This document shows positions 1 to 6,172 of a DNA stretch of 6,172 nucleotides, one piece after another. Each line of letters opens with the position of its first letter. Positions within the stretch are counted from its first letter, which is position 1. The stretch is taken from contig JAEUMA010000454.1 in assembly GCA_016793565.1 (NCBI GenBank), positions 1-6,172 on the forward strand, read 5' to 3'. The notes beneath the pieces were generated by a model. The model was not told where the DNA came from and made no database searches. It saw nothing but the letters and a program-made list of their open reading frames with translations. The DNA comes from Rhizobiaceae bacterium. GTDB lineage: Bacteria > Pseudomonadota > Alphaproteobacteria > Rhizobiales > Rhizobiaceae. Both the position numbers and the translations under genes were made by a program.

Positions 1-1088
1 ACGACCACACGGTGCGCTTCAAGCTGAAGAACGCGACGGTCGAGTTCCCGGCCCTGATCGCCAACCGCTTCACCTACATCCTACGCGACGGGCAGCCGGA
101 GTCGGAGCTGCGCACCGCAGGCATCGGCACCGGGCCGTTCAAAGTGCAGAAGTTCGTGCCGGGCGAGGACGTCAGCACCTTCGTCAAGAACGAGAACTAC
201 TGGCGCGCCGGCCTGCCCAAGGTCGACGCGGTCGAGCTGCGGGCGATCCCCGAGGAATCCGCCCGCATCGCGGCGATCCAGTCCGGCCAGATCGACCTCG
301 TCTGGGATCTCGGCCGCGCCGGCATCGCCGAGCTGGAGAAGAGCGCCGACGTCAAGGTTGTAAAGACGCGCTCGCCCTTCGTTCTCACGATGAGCTGCTG
401 GACCGACACGCCGCCCTTCGACGACGTGCGCGTGCGCCAGGCCATGAAGTATGTGGTCGACCGCGAGCAGATGCTGCAGCTGGTGCTGCGCGGTTACGGC
501 AATATCGGCGACGACAATCCGGTGGCGCCGTGGATCCAGTATGCGCTGAAGGTCGAGACGCGGGCGCGCGATATCGAGAAGGCCAAGGCGCTGCTGGCCG
601 AGGCCGGCCATCCGGACGGCATCGACGTCGAGCTCTATACGTCCGAAACCACGCCCGGCTTCATCGAGATGGCGACGCTCTACCAGGCTATGGCCTCGGA
701 AGCGGGCATCCGCGTCAAGCTCAACAAGGCGCCGGCCAACGACTACTGGAGCGCGGTGTGGCTGAAGCAGCCCTTCGTGTGCTCGTCCTGGTCCGGCCGC
801 GGCGCCGACGACGCGCTGGCGGCGCCGTATCTGTCGACGTCCGACTGGAACGAGACGCGCTGGAAGCGTCCCGAGTTCGACGGCTTCATCCACGAGGCGC
901 GTGCCACGCTGGACGTCGCCAAGCGTACCGAGCTCTACCAGAAGGCCCAGGCACTGCTGCGCGACGACGGCGGCGCGATCATCTCGATGTTCCCGGACGC
1001 TCTCGGCGCAACGCGCGCCAACGTCACCGGATGGAAGCTGCACCCGCAGCAGTCGACCAAGGACTTCTCCGAAGTCTCGATCGGCTAG
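1..1088 (+). CDS. ABC transporter substrate-binding protein, family 5 (DppA/OppA-like), 5'-truncated by window edge
   Basis: This is the C-terminal 361 residues of a periplasmic solute-binding protein that captures a peptide-like or opine-like solute and delivers it to the permeases encoded next. The frame is open from base 3, where it reads DHTVRFKLKN. The GTG at 12 is therefore an internal valine codon and not a start. Family 5 landmarks are in order: GTGPFKV (126-146) followed by PGEDV and NENYW, the SGQIDL segment (282-299), the FDDVRVRQAMKYVVDREQM block (417-473), and a C-terminal YQKAQALLRDDG stretch near 938-973. It ends at TAG 1086-1088. Family members usually run about 500-550 residues, so roughly 150-180 residues, including the export signal, lie to the left. 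The next gene begins 9 bases downstream with no terminator, which makes this the first visible gene of the operon. The ligand cannot be deduced: family 5 proteins bind peptides, opines, nickel complexes, heme or sugars. The fold assignment is secure and the substrate is unknown. Confidence 0.95.
   Translation, partial: DHTVRFKLKNATVEFPALIANRFTYILRDGQPESELRTAGIGTGPFKVQKFVPGEDVSTFVKNENYWRAGLPKVDAVELRAIPEESARIAAIQSGQIDLVWDLGRAGIAELEKSADVKVVKTRSPFVLTMSCWTDTPPFDDVRVRQAMKYVVDREQMLQLVLRGYGNIGDDNPVAPWIQYALKVETRARDIEKAKALLAEAGHPDGIDVELYTSETTPGFIEMATLYQAMASEAGIRVKLNKAPANDYWSAVWLKQPFVCSSWSGRGADDALAAPYLSTSDWNETRWKRPEFDGFIHEARATLDVAKRTELYQKAQALLRDDGGAIISMFPDALGATRANVTGWKLHPQQSTKDFSEVSIG
1062..1076 (+). 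other. Small perfect hairpin at the 3' end of the binding-protein gene
   Basis: GACTTC (1062-1067) and GAAGTC (1071-1076) are perfect inverted complements around a 3-base TCC loop, with a possible G-U pair at 1061/1077. The structure lies inside the last codons of the binding-protein gene, 10 bases before its stop. There is no following T-tract, so it is not a typical intrinsic terminator. It could protect mRNA ends or act as a mild expression step between the binding protein and the permeases, or it could be a coincidence of coding sequence. Confidence 0.25.
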
Positions 1089-1097
1089 CCTGCGCGC

Positions 1098-2036
1098 ATG
1101 TCACGCATGGTGCTGACACGGTTCGGGATAGCGCTCATCAGCCTTCTCGCCGTGTCGGTCATCATCTTCTGGTGCGTGGAGATGCTGCCAGGCGACGCGG
1201 CCGAACGCATCCTCGGCCGCAACGCCACGCCCGAAGCGCTCGCCCTGCTGCGCGAGAAGCTGCATCTCGACCTCTCCGCCGGCCAGCGCTACCTGCGCTG
1301 GCTGACGGCCTTCCTCTCCGGCGATATGGGCACCTCGCTCGTCGCCGAGCGGCCCGTGGCGGACTACATCTCCTCGCGCATTGCCAATACGGCGCTGCTT
1401 TCGGGCCTCGCGCTGCTACTCTACATCCCGGTATCGATCACGCTGGGCGTGCTGACGGCGATCCACCGCGGCAAGCCGGTCGATCATGCGATCTCCGTCG
1501 TCGTGCTGGTGCTGATGTGCCTGCCCGAATTCGTCATCGGCATCCTGTTGATCTCCGTCTTCGCCATCAAGCTGGCTTGGTTGCCGCCGCTGGCGCTGAT
1601 CGACCAGGCCCGAAGCTTCGGCGAACTGCTGGAGCTGATCGCGCTGCCGACGATTACCATCGTCGCGGCCATGTCGGCCTATGCGGTGCGCATGATGCGC
1701 GAAAGCCTGATCGAGGTGCTGGAGTCCAGCTACGTGCTGATGGCGCGACTGAAGGGCCTGCCGAAGCGACGCGTATTGCTGTTCCACGCGCTGCCCAACG
1801 CGCTCGGGCCGGCGATCAACATCACCGCGCTCAACGTGGCCTGGATGATCGGCGGCGTCGTTGTGGTGGAATCGGTGTTCGAGTTTCCGGGCATCGGCCG
1901 GCTGATGGTCGATTCGATCAGCCACAAGGACGTGCCCGTGATCCTGGCGATCAGCATGGTGATGACCGGCGCCTATATCGCGACCAACCTGGTCGCGGAT
2001 ATCCTCGTCATCCTGCTCAATCCGAAGCTGCGCTAG
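1098..2036 (+). CDS. ABC transporter permease, DppB/OppB type
   Basis: This is an inner-membrane permease subunit of 312 residues, the normal length for DppB-like proteins. It forms the translocation pore with the next gene product. Predicted membrane segments lie at about residues 9-29, 97-121, 132-157, 181-199, 238-261 and 281-306. A periplasmic loop after the first helix carries the family pattern of LREKLHLD, then RYLRWL, then SGDMGTS (residues 51-80). The cytoplasmic EAA loop, which contacts the ATPase, is at residues 212-237 (YVLMARLKGLPKRRV, then HALPNAL). It is followed by the conserved FEFPGIGRLM segment (261-270). The start chosen is ATG 1098. A second ATG at 1107 would remove only three residues. 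Neither has a clear Shine-Dalgarno sequence, so translation probably depends on coupling to the gene upstream, which ends 9 bases before. It ends at TAG 2034-2036. The family assignment is firm and the transported solute is unknown. Confidence 0.96.
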   Translation: MSRMVLTRFGIALISLLAVSVIIFWCVEMLPGDAAERILGRNATPEALALLREKLHLDLSAGQRYLRWLTAFLSGDMGTSLVAERPVADYISSRIANTALLSGLALLLYIPVSITLGVLTAIHRGKPVDHAISVVVLVLMCLPEFVIGILLISVFAIKLAWLPPLALIDQARSFGELLELIALPTITIVAAMSAYAVRMMRESLIEVLESSYVLMARLKGLPKRRVLLFHALPNALGPAINITALNVAWMIGGVVVVESVFEFPGIGRLMVDSISHKDVPVILAISMVMTGAYIATNLVADILVILLNPKLR

Positions 2037-2037
2037 C

Positions 2038-2916
2038 ATGGCCGTTTCGGATAGCGCCGCCCCATCGCAGAAAGCAGGAACAGTCCGGCGCGGAGCCGGC
2101 CTTTCGGCCAGCGGCTGGGTGGGCGCGGCCATCATCCTCACCTATGTTTTCGTGGCGCTGACCGGAGCCTGGTGGGCGCCTTTCGGCGCATCGCAGATCC
2201 TTACCGGCGAGCCCTTCGCCGGCGCTTCGCTGCAGCATCCGTTCGGCACCGACAATCTCGGCCGCGACGTCTTCAGCCGCGTCGTGCTGGGCACGCGTCC
2301 GGTGCTGGCGATGACCTTTTCCGCGACGGTGCTGGCGGTGCTGGCGGGAGGGCTGATCGGCGTGATCTTCGGTTACCTGCGCAACTGGGTCGACGAGGTC
2401 GGCATGCGCGTGGTCGACATCTTGATCAGCATCCCGACGCTGGTGCTGGCGCTGCTGATCATCAGCGCGGTCGGCAACAGCCTGTGGCTGGTGGTGGTGA
2501 CCGTCGCCTTTCTGTTCACGCCGCGCGTGGCGCGGGTAGCGCGCGCCGCCACGCTGGGGGTGGTCACCAACGACTACATAGCCGCGGCGCTGGCGCGCGG
2601 GGAATCGACGCTCAGCATCTGCCTGCGCGAGATCCTGCCGAACATCAGCGGCGTCATGCTGGTTGAGTTCGCGATCCGCTCGGCCTTCGCCATCATCTTC
2701 ATCGGATCGCTGGGCTTCCTCGGTTTCGGCGCCCCGCCACCGACGCCGGAATGGGGGTTGATGATCAACGAGGCGCGGGCTAACGCCGTCAATTCGCTGT
2801 GGCCGGTGCTGGCGCCCGCCGGAGCCATGGCGGTGCTGGTCATCGGCATCAATCTCTTTGCCGACAGCCTGTCGCGGCTGATCGACCGGCAGGGATCGGC
2901 TGCGGTGGCGAAGTGA
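2038..2916 (+). CDS. ABC transporter permease, DppC/OppC type
   Basis: This is the second inner-membrane permease subunit, 292 residues, a usual length for DppC-like proteins. A short polar cytoplasmic N-terminus (residues 1-24) precedes the first membrane helix (about 26-47). The hallmark HPFGTDNLGRDVFSR motif is at residues 67-81. Further helices lie at about 88-113, 124-144, 146-165, 207-229 and 257-276. The EAA loop is at residues 180-202 (YIAAALARGES, then LREILPNI). The conserved LGFLGFGAPPPTPEWG segment is at 225-240, and the C-terminus carries INLFADSLSRLID. ATG 2038 is one base after the stop of the DppB-type gene, which indicates translational coupling, and I see no strong ribosome site. 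Its TGA (2914-2916) overlaps the ATG of the ATPase gene by one base. It should pair with the DppB-type subunit as a heterodimer. Confidence 0.96.
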   Translation: MAVSDSAAPSQKAGTVRRGAGLSASGWVGAAIILTYVFVALTGAWWAPFGASQILTGEPFAGASLQHPFGTDNLGRDVFSRVVLGTRPVLAMTFSATVLAVLAGGLIGVIFGYLRNWVDEVGMRVVDILISIPTLVLALLIISAVGNSLWLVVVTVAFLFTPRVARVARAATLGVVTNDYIAAALARGESTLSICLREILPNISGVMLVEFAIRSAFAIIFIGSLGFLGFGAPPPTPEWGLMINEARANAVNSLWPVLAPAGAMAVLVIGINLFADSLSRLIDRQGSAAVAK

Positions 2917-4571
2917 TGGCGTCCTCCTGGCCGGTCGCGCAGATCAGGGATCTCACCGTCGACTACCACGGCGAGCGCGGCTGGACGCGCGCCGTGGACG
3001 GCGTCTCGCTGGAGATCGGCAATGGCGAGGCGCTCGGGCTCGCCGGCGAGTCAGGCAGCGGCAAGACTACGGTAGCCTACACGCTGCTCGGCGAGCGGCG
3101 CGGCGCCAGCCGGGTCGGCGGACAGGTGCTGTTTCGCGGCCGCGACATCCTCGCTATGCCGGCCGGCGAACTGCTCTCGGTACGTGGCCGCTCGATCGGT
3201 TTCGTGCCGCAGAACCCGATGGCCAGCCTCACGCCGTCGATGAAGGTGGGAGGGCAGGTGGCCGAGATGTTGCGCTTCCACGCGGTGGAGACGCCGCAGG
3301 GGGTCGGCGCCCGCGTGGTCGAACTGCTCGATTCCGTCGGCATTCCAAACCCGGTCGCCGCGGCGCGGCGTTACCCGCATGAACTCTCCGGCGGCCAGCA
3401 GCAGCGCGTCGCCATCGCCATGGCGCTGGCCTGCCGGCCGGACCTTGTGATCCTGGACGAACCGACGACCGGGCTCGATGTGACCACCCAGAAGCGCATC
3501 CTGGAACTGCTGGCCGCGCTGAAGCGCGAGACGGCGGTCTCCATGCTCTATGTCAGCCACGATCTGGCGTCTCTGGCGCAGATCTGCGAGCGCGTGGCTG
3601 TGATGCAGAAGGGCAGGCTGGTGGAGGTGGCGCATACTTCCAGCCTGTTCGCGGATCCGCGGCAGGAGTACACGCGCGACCTGATCGCGGCCGTCCCGCG
3701 CCTCGACAGGCCGCCCGCCGGGCGCATCGAGGCGCCGCCGCCCCGTCACGCGCCAAACCTCCTCGAGATCGACCGGCTGGCCGTCAGCTACGCCCGCCGG
3801 CCGCTGTTCGGCCTGGGCAAACCGCCCGCCGATGCCGACAGCGTGAAGGGCGTGAGCTTTGCCGTGCAGCGAGGCAAGACCTTCGCCCTGATCGGCGAAA
3901 GCGGCAGCGGCAAGTCGAGCATCGCGCGCGCGGTCGCCGGCCTCACCCGGCCGCGCGCCGGCGCCATCCGCTTCAACGGCGAAGCCCTGCCTGCGCTGGC
4001 GCGGCAGAGGTCGACGCTGCTGCGGCGAAAAATCCAGATCATCTTCCAGAACCCCGACAGTTCGCTCAATCCGCGCAAGACCGTGCGCAGCATTCTCGCG
4101 CGGCCGCTCAGCATGTTCTCCCGGCTCGATGCGGTTGCGCGCGAAGCCCGCGTGATCGAGCTTTTGCAGGCGGTGCGGCTCGACCCGGCTTATGCGGACC
4201 GCCGGCCGCACCAGCTTTCGGGCGGCGAACGCCAGCGCGTGGCGATCGCGCGGGCGCTGGCGGCCGAGCCGGAACTGATCATCTGCGACGAAATCCTGTC
4301 GGCGCTCGACGTTTCCGTGCAGGCGAGCGTCCTCCAGCTGCTGCAGACGCTGCAGCGGGAGCGTGGGCTGACCTACCTCTTCATCTCGCACGACCTTGCC
4401 GTGGTTCGCTGGTTCGCCCAGGACATCGGCGTGCTGAGGCAGGGCGCGTTCTGCGAACTGGGCGACACCGAGACGACGCTTTCGGCGCCGAAGAGCCCCT
4501 ACACGATCCAACTGCTGGAGGCCGTGCCGCGCATCGACGCCGGTCCGCCTCCCGAAACACAGCCGGCCTGA
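2916..4571 (+). CDS. Fused double ABC ATPase of a peptide/opine-type importer (DppD-DppF fusion)
   Basis: This 551-residue cytoplasmic protein joins two nucleotide-binding domains that power the importer, in the manner of GsiA and YejF. Domain 1 has Walker A GESGSGKTT (44-52, Lys50), Q-loop Gln99, signature LSGGQQQR (157-164), Walker B LVILDEP (177-183, catalytic Glu182) and switch His215. A proline-rich linker spans about 262-282. Domain 2 has Walker A GESGSGKSS (327-335, Lys333), Q-loop Gln378, signature LSGGERQR (434-441), Walker B LIICDE (454-459, Glu459) and His492. Both domains end with the oligopeptide-class extension (YTRDLIAAVPRL at 252-263 and PYTIQLLEAVPRI at 528-540). All catalytic residues are present in both halves, so both sites look active. 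In domain 2 the usual proline after the catalytic Glu is Ile460. The cysteine cluster that follows the ATPase domain in some DppD/OppD proteins is absent. ATG 2916 is preferred over an open-frame start further upstream because it overlaps the previous stop as TGATG and because the domain begins immediately after it. Confidence 0.97.
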   Translation: MASSWPVAQIRDLTVDYHGERGWTRAVDGVSLEIGNGEALGLAGESGSGKTTVAYTLLGERRGASRVGGQVLFRGRDILAMPAGELLSVRGRSIGFVPQNPMASLTPSMKVGGQVAEMLRFHAVETPQGVGARVVELLDSVGIPNPVAAARRYPHELSGGQQQRVAIAMALACRPDLVILDEPTTGLDVTTQKRILELLAALKRETAVSMLYVSHDLASLAQICERVAVMQKGRLVEVAHTSSLFADPRQEYTRDLIAAVPRLDRPPAGRIEAPPPRHAPNLLEIDRLAVSYARRPLFGLGKPPADADSVKGVSFAVQRGKTFALIGESGSGKSSIARAVAGLTRPRAGAIRFNGEALPALARQRSTLLRRKIQIIFQNPDSSLNPRKTVRSILARPLSMFSRLDAVAREARVIELLQAVRLDPAYADRRPHQLSGGERQRVAIARALAAEPELIICDEILSALDVSVQASVLQLLQTLQRERGLTYLFISHDLAVVRWFAQDIGVLRQGAFCELGDTETTLSAPKSPYTIQLLEAVPRIDAGPPPETQPA

Positions 4572-4573
4572 AC

Positions 4574-4578
4574 GGAGA
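4574..4578 (+). promoter_or_regulatory. Ribosome binding site (GGAGA) of the GcvT/DmdA-like gene
   Basis: GGAGA lies six bases before ATG 4585. It is the only clear Shine-Dalgarno sequence among the four gene starts visible in this operon; the others rely on close stop/start spacing. It supports ATG 4585 over the in-frame ATG at 4666. Confidence 0.6.
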
Positions 4579-4584
4579 CCTGAG

Positions 4585-5778
4585 ATGGAAGCCACGAGAA
4601 GCGTGCCCTTCGCGCGCACGGAATTCGCGAGCGTAACCGGCGTGCCGCCCTATGCGCGCACCAACATGCGTTCGCGCTCGGGCCTGAAGCGCACCGCCTT
4701 CTACCCGACGATCGGGGCTGTGGCGACGAATTTCAAGCTGCACAACACCTATCTCAAGCCGGACTATTTCACCGATCCGGTCGAGGAATACTGGGCCTGC
4801 CGCAAGGTCGCGGGCCTCTGGGACGTGACCGGCGAGGAAGTGATCGAAATCTCCGGACCGGACGCGCTGGCACTGATGGACAGCCTGGTGCCGCGCGACC
4901 TCACACGCATGAAGGACGGCCAGTGCTACTACGCTATCATGTGCTACGACTTCGGCGGCATCGTCGAGGACGCGGTGCTGATCCGCTTCTCGGCGGAGAA
5001 GTTCTGGTGGATCGGCGGCCCCGGCAATTCCGAACTGTGGATCTACGCCAACGCGCAGGGCAAGCGCGTGACCATCAAGAGCCACCTTGACACCATCCAC
5101 GTCGCCAGCATCCAGGGGCCGCAGTCGCGCGACATTCTGCAGAAGGTCTGCGCGGCGGACCTGTCGCGGGTGCCGTTCTACTGGTCCGTCGAGACCGAAG
5201 TCTGCGGCGCGCCGGTGGTCATTTCGCGCACCGGCTACACGGCCGAGCTCGGCTACGACATCTATGTTCCGGTCGAGCACGGAGCGCGGATGTTCGCCGA
5301 CCTATGGGACCATTCGCGCCCGTCCGGCGTAAAGCTTTCCGGCAGCCGTGCGCTCAACCTGCGGCGCATGGAGGCGTCGATCCTCAATTTCGGCCACGAT
5401 TTCGATTGGCAGCACAACCCGACTCAGGTCGGGCTCGGCTGGATGATCAACGAGGCCAAGGGCGACTATCGCGCGAGGGACGTCCTGGTGCGGGCGAAGC
5501 AGGCCGGTCCCCAGACCCAGCTCGTCGGCTTGAGCCTTCCCGGTCCGGCCGTGCCGATCGACGGCGACCGCGTGCTTGTGGGAACGCGCGACGTAGGCTT
5601 CGTTACGTCGGCGACGCTGTCGCCCGAATTGCGCCATCCGATCGCCATCGCCTTCCTGGAGACGGTGGCCGCCGCGCCGGGCACCGCGCTCAAGATCGCC
5701 GCAGGCGAGACGCAGCTCGACGCCACCGTCGTGCCGATGCCGTTCTTCGATCCAGAGCGGAAACTGTCGAAGGTCTGA
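4585..5778 (+). CDS. GcvT-fold aminomethyltransferase family protein, DmdA-like (putative tetrahydrofolate-dependent demethylase)
   Basis: This 397-residue cytoplasmic protein has the fold of glycine-cleavage T protein, DmdA and sarcosine/dimethylglycine-type methyl-transfer domains, which pass a one-carbon group to tetrahydrofolate. The GcvT core begins near residue 35 (LKRTAFYP). Conserved elements are WDVTGEE (79-85), GPDAL (91-95), VPRDL then GQCYY (102-116), GGIVED (124-129), IQGPQSRD (176-183), RTGYTAELGY (215-224, with Glu221 at the position of the folate-contacting Glu in TGYTGEDG), an LRRMEASILNFGHD block (259-272), QVGLGW (281-286), and the C-terminal barrel with GFVTSATLSP (338-347). 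The HNTYLKPDYFTDPVEEY and PRDL/GQCYY segments resemble DmdA, which begins with a comparable YNH-LLP-F-PEEDY pattern. Housekeeping GcvT is usually encoded with gcvH and gcvP, and neither is seen here. About 34 residues precede the core, longer than is usual. It lies 13 bases after the importer ATPase, so it is probably co-transcribed and acts on the imported solute. The family is secure, but the substrate and demethylase role are inferred. Confidence 0.92.
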   Translation: MEATRSVPFARTEFASVTGVPPYARTNMRSRSGLKRTAFYPTIGAVATNFKLHNTYLKPDYFTDPVEEYWACRKVAGLWDVTGEEVIEISGPDALALMDSLVPRDLTRMKDGQCYYAIMCYDFGGIVEDAVLIRFSAEKFWWIGGPGNSELWIYANAQGKRVTIKSHLDTIHVASIQGPQSRDILQKVCAADLSRVPFYWSVETEVCGAPVVISRTGYTAELGYDIYVPVEHGARMFADLWDHSRPSGVKLSGSRALNLRRMEASILNFGHDFDWQHNPTQVGLGWMINEAKGDYRARDVLVRAKQAGPQTQLVGLSLPGPAVPIDGDRVLVGTRDVGFVTSATLSPELRHPIAIAFLETVAAAPGTALKIAAGETQLDATVVPMPFFDPERKLSKV

Positions 5779-5784
5779 GGGCGG

Positions 5785-5797
5785 GAGCGAACCGCTC
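5785..5797. terminator. Weak hairpin in the convergent intergenic gap, possible bidirectional terminator
   Basis: GAGCG (5785-5789) and CGCTC (5793-5797) form a perfect 5-base stem with an AAC loop, plus a possible G-U closing pair. It sits exactly between the two tail-to-tail genes, where a shared terminator would be expected. There is no T-tract on either side and the stem is short, so this is a weak candidate. Confidence 0.25.
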
Positions 5798-6172
5798 TAT
5801 TCGTAGGCCGGGGTTTCCCGCCTGCCTTTGCCGTTGGGTTTACGCGCGGCAGGCGCCTGCTCCTCGGCGAACGGCTCCTGCGGTCCGAAGCCGAGATCGG
5901 CCTCGATGCGCCGCCCGGCGGCGAGCACGGCGGCGATGGTCTTGGAGACATCGCGCGCGCGCATGCGTTCCTCCGGTCCGGCGACGCCGATCGCGCCGAT
6001 CACCTCGCCCGACGGGCTGCGGATGGCGGTGGAGTAGCCCAGAACGCCGGCGCGGTATTCGCCGTTCGTCTCCGAATAGCCGCGCTGGCGAATCAGCGCG
6101 AGGTCTGCGCGCAGCTGCGCCGGGGTACGCACGGTGTTCTCGGTGAAGCGCTTGAGATCGCTGCTCACCCGT
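5797..6172 (-). CDS. IclR-family transcriptional regulator, C-terminal effector domain (5' end beyond window)
   Basis: This is the last 124 residues of a regulator transcribed toward the operon. The reading frame stays open to the right edge, so the GTG at 6168-6166 is an internal codon. The N-terminal winged helix-turn-helix and much of the ligand domain are missing. The visible part matches the IclR effector domain: a helix reading AQLRADLALIRQRGYS (about 6117-6073), an N-G-E-Y-R-A-G turn (6066 downward) corresponding to the conserved E---G element, a beta strand with SPSGEVIGAIGVAGP (6018-5974), and a last helix ending in AAGRRIEADLG. After that comes a charged, proline-rich tail of about 30 residues (5895-5800) ending at TAG (5799-5797). 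IclR proteins are usually local regulators of catabolic genes responding to small metabolites. This one may control the neighbouring operon, but it is convergent and shares no promoter with it here, so that link is uncertain. Confidence 0.9.
   Translation of the reverse strand, partial: RVSSDLKRFTENTVRTPAQLRADLALIRQRGYSETNGEYRAGVLGYSTAIRSPSGEVIGAIGVAGPEERMRARDVSKTIAAVLAAGRRIEADLGFGPQEPFAEEQAPAARKPNGKGRRETPAYE

Noticed and set aside
81..1043. 320-codon minus-strand open frame opposite the binding-protein gene
   Set aside because: It is a composition artefact antisense to a clearly recognisable family 5 binding protein.
1083..1098. Adjacent short palindromes GGCTAGCC and TGCGCGCA as an operator
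   Set aside because: Eight-base palindromes without spacing are common in GC-rich DNA, and the site lies inside the operon between a stop and a start, not at a promoter.
530..2161. 543-codon open frame on the plus strand spanning the binding-protein and DppB-type genes
   Set aside because: It crosses two genes out of frame, is dominated by Arg/Ala/Gly, and shows no domain or membrane pattern. It is a high-GC shadow.
2799..2915. Upstream extension of the ATPase reading frame to 2799
   Set aside because: The extra 39 residues overlap the DppC-type gene out of frame and look like shadow sequence. ATG 2916 forms the usual TGATG junction and starts just before the ATPase domain.
3051..4619. 522-codon open frame on the minus strand opposite the fused ATPase
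   Set aside because: It is antisense to a gene with complete Walker, signature and switch motifs. Its translation is rich in Arg, His, Gln and Asp with no recognisable domain, as expected from the complement of high-GC coding DNA.
4381..5280. 299-codon minus-strand open frame opposite the ATPase end and the GcvT-like gene
   Set aside because: It spans the junction of two convincing plus-strand genes and has no recognisable motif.
5811..5819. GGG-TTT-CCC inverted repeat as a terminator
   Set aside because: It has only three base pairs and lies inside the IclR coding sequence; likely chance.
5304..6146. 280-codon plus-strand open frame over the end of the GcvT-like gene and the IclR gene
   Set aside because: It is out of frame with the first gene and antisense to the second. 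Its translation is Arg/Ala-rich and featureless.

Overview
The window is high-GC DNA (roughly two thirds GC by eye) with tightly packed genes. The codon use and protein style fit a Proteobacterium, most likely an alphaproteobacterium of the Hyphomicrobiales (Rhizobiales) type. That placement is an inference from GC content and from the kind of ABC importer operon present, not from a marker gene. I see no RNA gene, CRISPR array, insertion sequence, phage gene or origin.

Layout: positions 1-5778 are five same-strand (+) genes with almost no space between them. They encode (1) the C-terminal two thirds of a family 5 periplasmic solute-binding protein, (2) a DppB/OppB-type permease, (3) a DppC/OppC-type permease, (4) a single polypeptide carrying two fused DppD/DppF-type ATPase domains, and (5) a GcvT-fold, tetrahydrofolate-type aminomethyltransferase/demethylase-like protein. 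The gaps are 9 bases, 1 base, a 1-base stop/start overlap (TGATG) and 13 bases, so one polycistronic message is very likely. Its promoter lies left of the window. From 5797 to the right edge, on the minus strand and tail-to-tail with the operon, is the C-terminal effector domain of an IclR-family regulator whose start and DNA-binding domain lie beyond the window. The intergenic space there is only 18 bases. No stretch longer than 300 bases lacks a gene.

How the parts may work together: genes 1-4 form a complete peptide/opine/nickel-class ABC importer, with binding protein, permease heterodimer and fused ATPase. Gene 5 is a cytoplasmic enzyme whose fold moves a one-carbon group to tetrahydrofolate. 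Its N-terminal half resembles DmdA (dimethylsulfoniopropionate demethylase) more than housekeeping GcvT. The simplest reading is a catabolic module that imports a small methylated compound and strips a methyl group into the folate pool, perhaps under IclR control. The substrate cannot be read from the sequence, and the coupling is inference from gene order.

Nothing here is clearly a new class of system. The GcvT/DmdA-like enzyme encoded directly behind an oligopeptide-type importer is the part most worth following up.
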